Assembly (NCBI GenBank): GCA_023460615.1 | Contig: JAEWPL010000210.1 | Coordinates: forward strand, 1-6,424 | DNA length: 6,424 bases | Direction of reading: 5' to 3' | Source: Pseudomonadota bacterium | GTDB taxonomy: Bacteria; Pseudomonadota; Gammaproteobacteria; Enterobacterales; Succinivibrionaceae | In this document: in pieces, positions 6,045-6,424 of the stretch | Position numbering within the stretch: position 1 is the stretch's first letter | How the letters are laid out: each line of letters starts with the position of its first letter | Translations under genes and position numbers: made by a program | The notes under the pieces: generated by a model | Seen by the model: the letters and a program-made list of their open reading frames with translations, nothing else | Told to the model about the DNA's origin: nothing | The model's database searches: none

Positions 6045-6424
6045 ATGCAAAGAGTTGGTTTAGTTGGCTGGCGTGGCATGGTGGGCTCTGTTTTGATGGA
6101 GCGTATGGAGCAGGAGAAGGATTTTGCTTTAATTGATGCAACCTTCTTTTCAACTTCTCAAGCTGGTCAAAAAGCACCTTCATTTGGCGGTAAAGACAAC
6201 GGTGTTTTAGAAGATGCGTACAACCTTGATGCACTAAAAGCAATGGATATTATTATCACTGCTCAAGGCGGTGATTACACCACTAAGATGTATAGCCAGT
6301 TACGTAACGCAGGTTGGACTGGTTACTGGATTGACGCTGCTTCTACTTTACGTATGGAGCAAGATACTAAGATCATCTTAGATCCTGTTAACCATGAAGT
6401 TTTAGCTGATGCTTTAAATGCAGG
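6045..6424 (+). CDS. asd: Aspartate-semialdehyde dehydrogenase, N-terminal part (3' end outside the window)
   Basis: Cytoplasmic NADPH-dependent enzyme that reduces aspartyl phosphate to aspartate semialdehyde, the branch point to lysine and diaminopimelate (needed for peptidoglycan), threonine and methionine. 126 full codons are visible of about 370. They match E. coli Asd almost collinearly: the nucleotide-binding 'VGLVGWRGMVGSVLMERM' (4-21), 'FFSTSQAGQKAPSFGG' (34-49), 'DIIITAQGGDYT' (68-79), 'GYWIDAASTLRM' and 'IILDPVNHEV'. The catalytic cysteine (about residue 135 in E. coli) lies just beyond the edge, so activity cannot be judged here. The ATG has GTGAGGA at 6034-6040, four bases upstream. 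The GWRGMVGS motif places it in the gammaproteobacterial type of Asd rather than the Gram-positive type. Confidence 0.97.
   Translation, partial: MQRVGLVGWRGMVGSVLMERMEQEKDFALIDATFFSTSQAGQKAPSFGGKDNGVLEDAYNLDALKAMDIIITAQGGDYTTKMYSQLRNAGWTGYWIDAASTLRMEQDTKIILDPVNHEVLADALNA

Noticed and set aside
6001..6243. Open frame on the minus strand opposite the start of asd.
   Set aside because: asd is strongly supported on the plus strand; this translation is low-complexity and unlike any known protein.

Overview
The window is AT-rich bacterial chromosome with ordinary, tightly packed housekeeping genes. Every recognisable protein looks gammaproteobacterial: Prs, YcaO, IspE, LolB and the Asd N-terminus all recall their Escherichia coli counterparts. 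The low GC and a flagellin ending in a 'RPQIALSLLG'-type tail suggest Aeromonadales, perhaps Succinivibrionaceae. That placement is inference from memory, not a search result. No RNA gene, insertion sequence, CRISPR array or phage gene was seen, and no gap between genes exceeds 300 bases.

Layout, left to right. (1) The C-terminal two thirds of a flagellin gene (+ strand) runs in from the left edge and stops at 653. (2) A perfect hairpin at 670-701, usable in both directions, separates it from the convergent prs gene (- strand, 723-1673). (3) A 155-base gap holds the prs leader and a hairpin at the end of ispE. (4) A minus-strand run ycaO-lolB-ispE (transcribed from 5088 down to 1829) looks like one operon. 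The ycaO stop and lolB start share a base (TAATG), and lolB and ispE are about 40 bases apart with a strong short hairpin between them. The lolB-ispE-prs order is the one known in E. coli; here ycaO precedes lolB, the place occupied in E. coli by the divergently oriented hemA. (5) A 93-base divergent promoter region at 5089-5181 separates ycaO from (6) a single-pass membrane protein of unknown function (+ strand, 5182-6000). (7) The first 126 codons of asd (aspartate-semialdehyde dehydrogenase) run off the right edge.

Functionally this is a mix of envelope and core metabolism genes. LolB inserts lipoproteins in the outer membrane, IspE makes isoprenoid precursors (including the undecaprenyl carrier lipid), Prs makes PRPP for nucleotides, Asd feeds diaminopimelate, lysine, threonine and methionine synthesis, and YcaO is linked to modification of ribosomal protein S12. 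I see no convincing new system. The points most worth a second look are the hairpin upstream of ispE, the linkage of ycaO to lolB, two cysteines in the flagellin, and the uncharacterised membrane protein with a paired-cysteine periplasmic domain.
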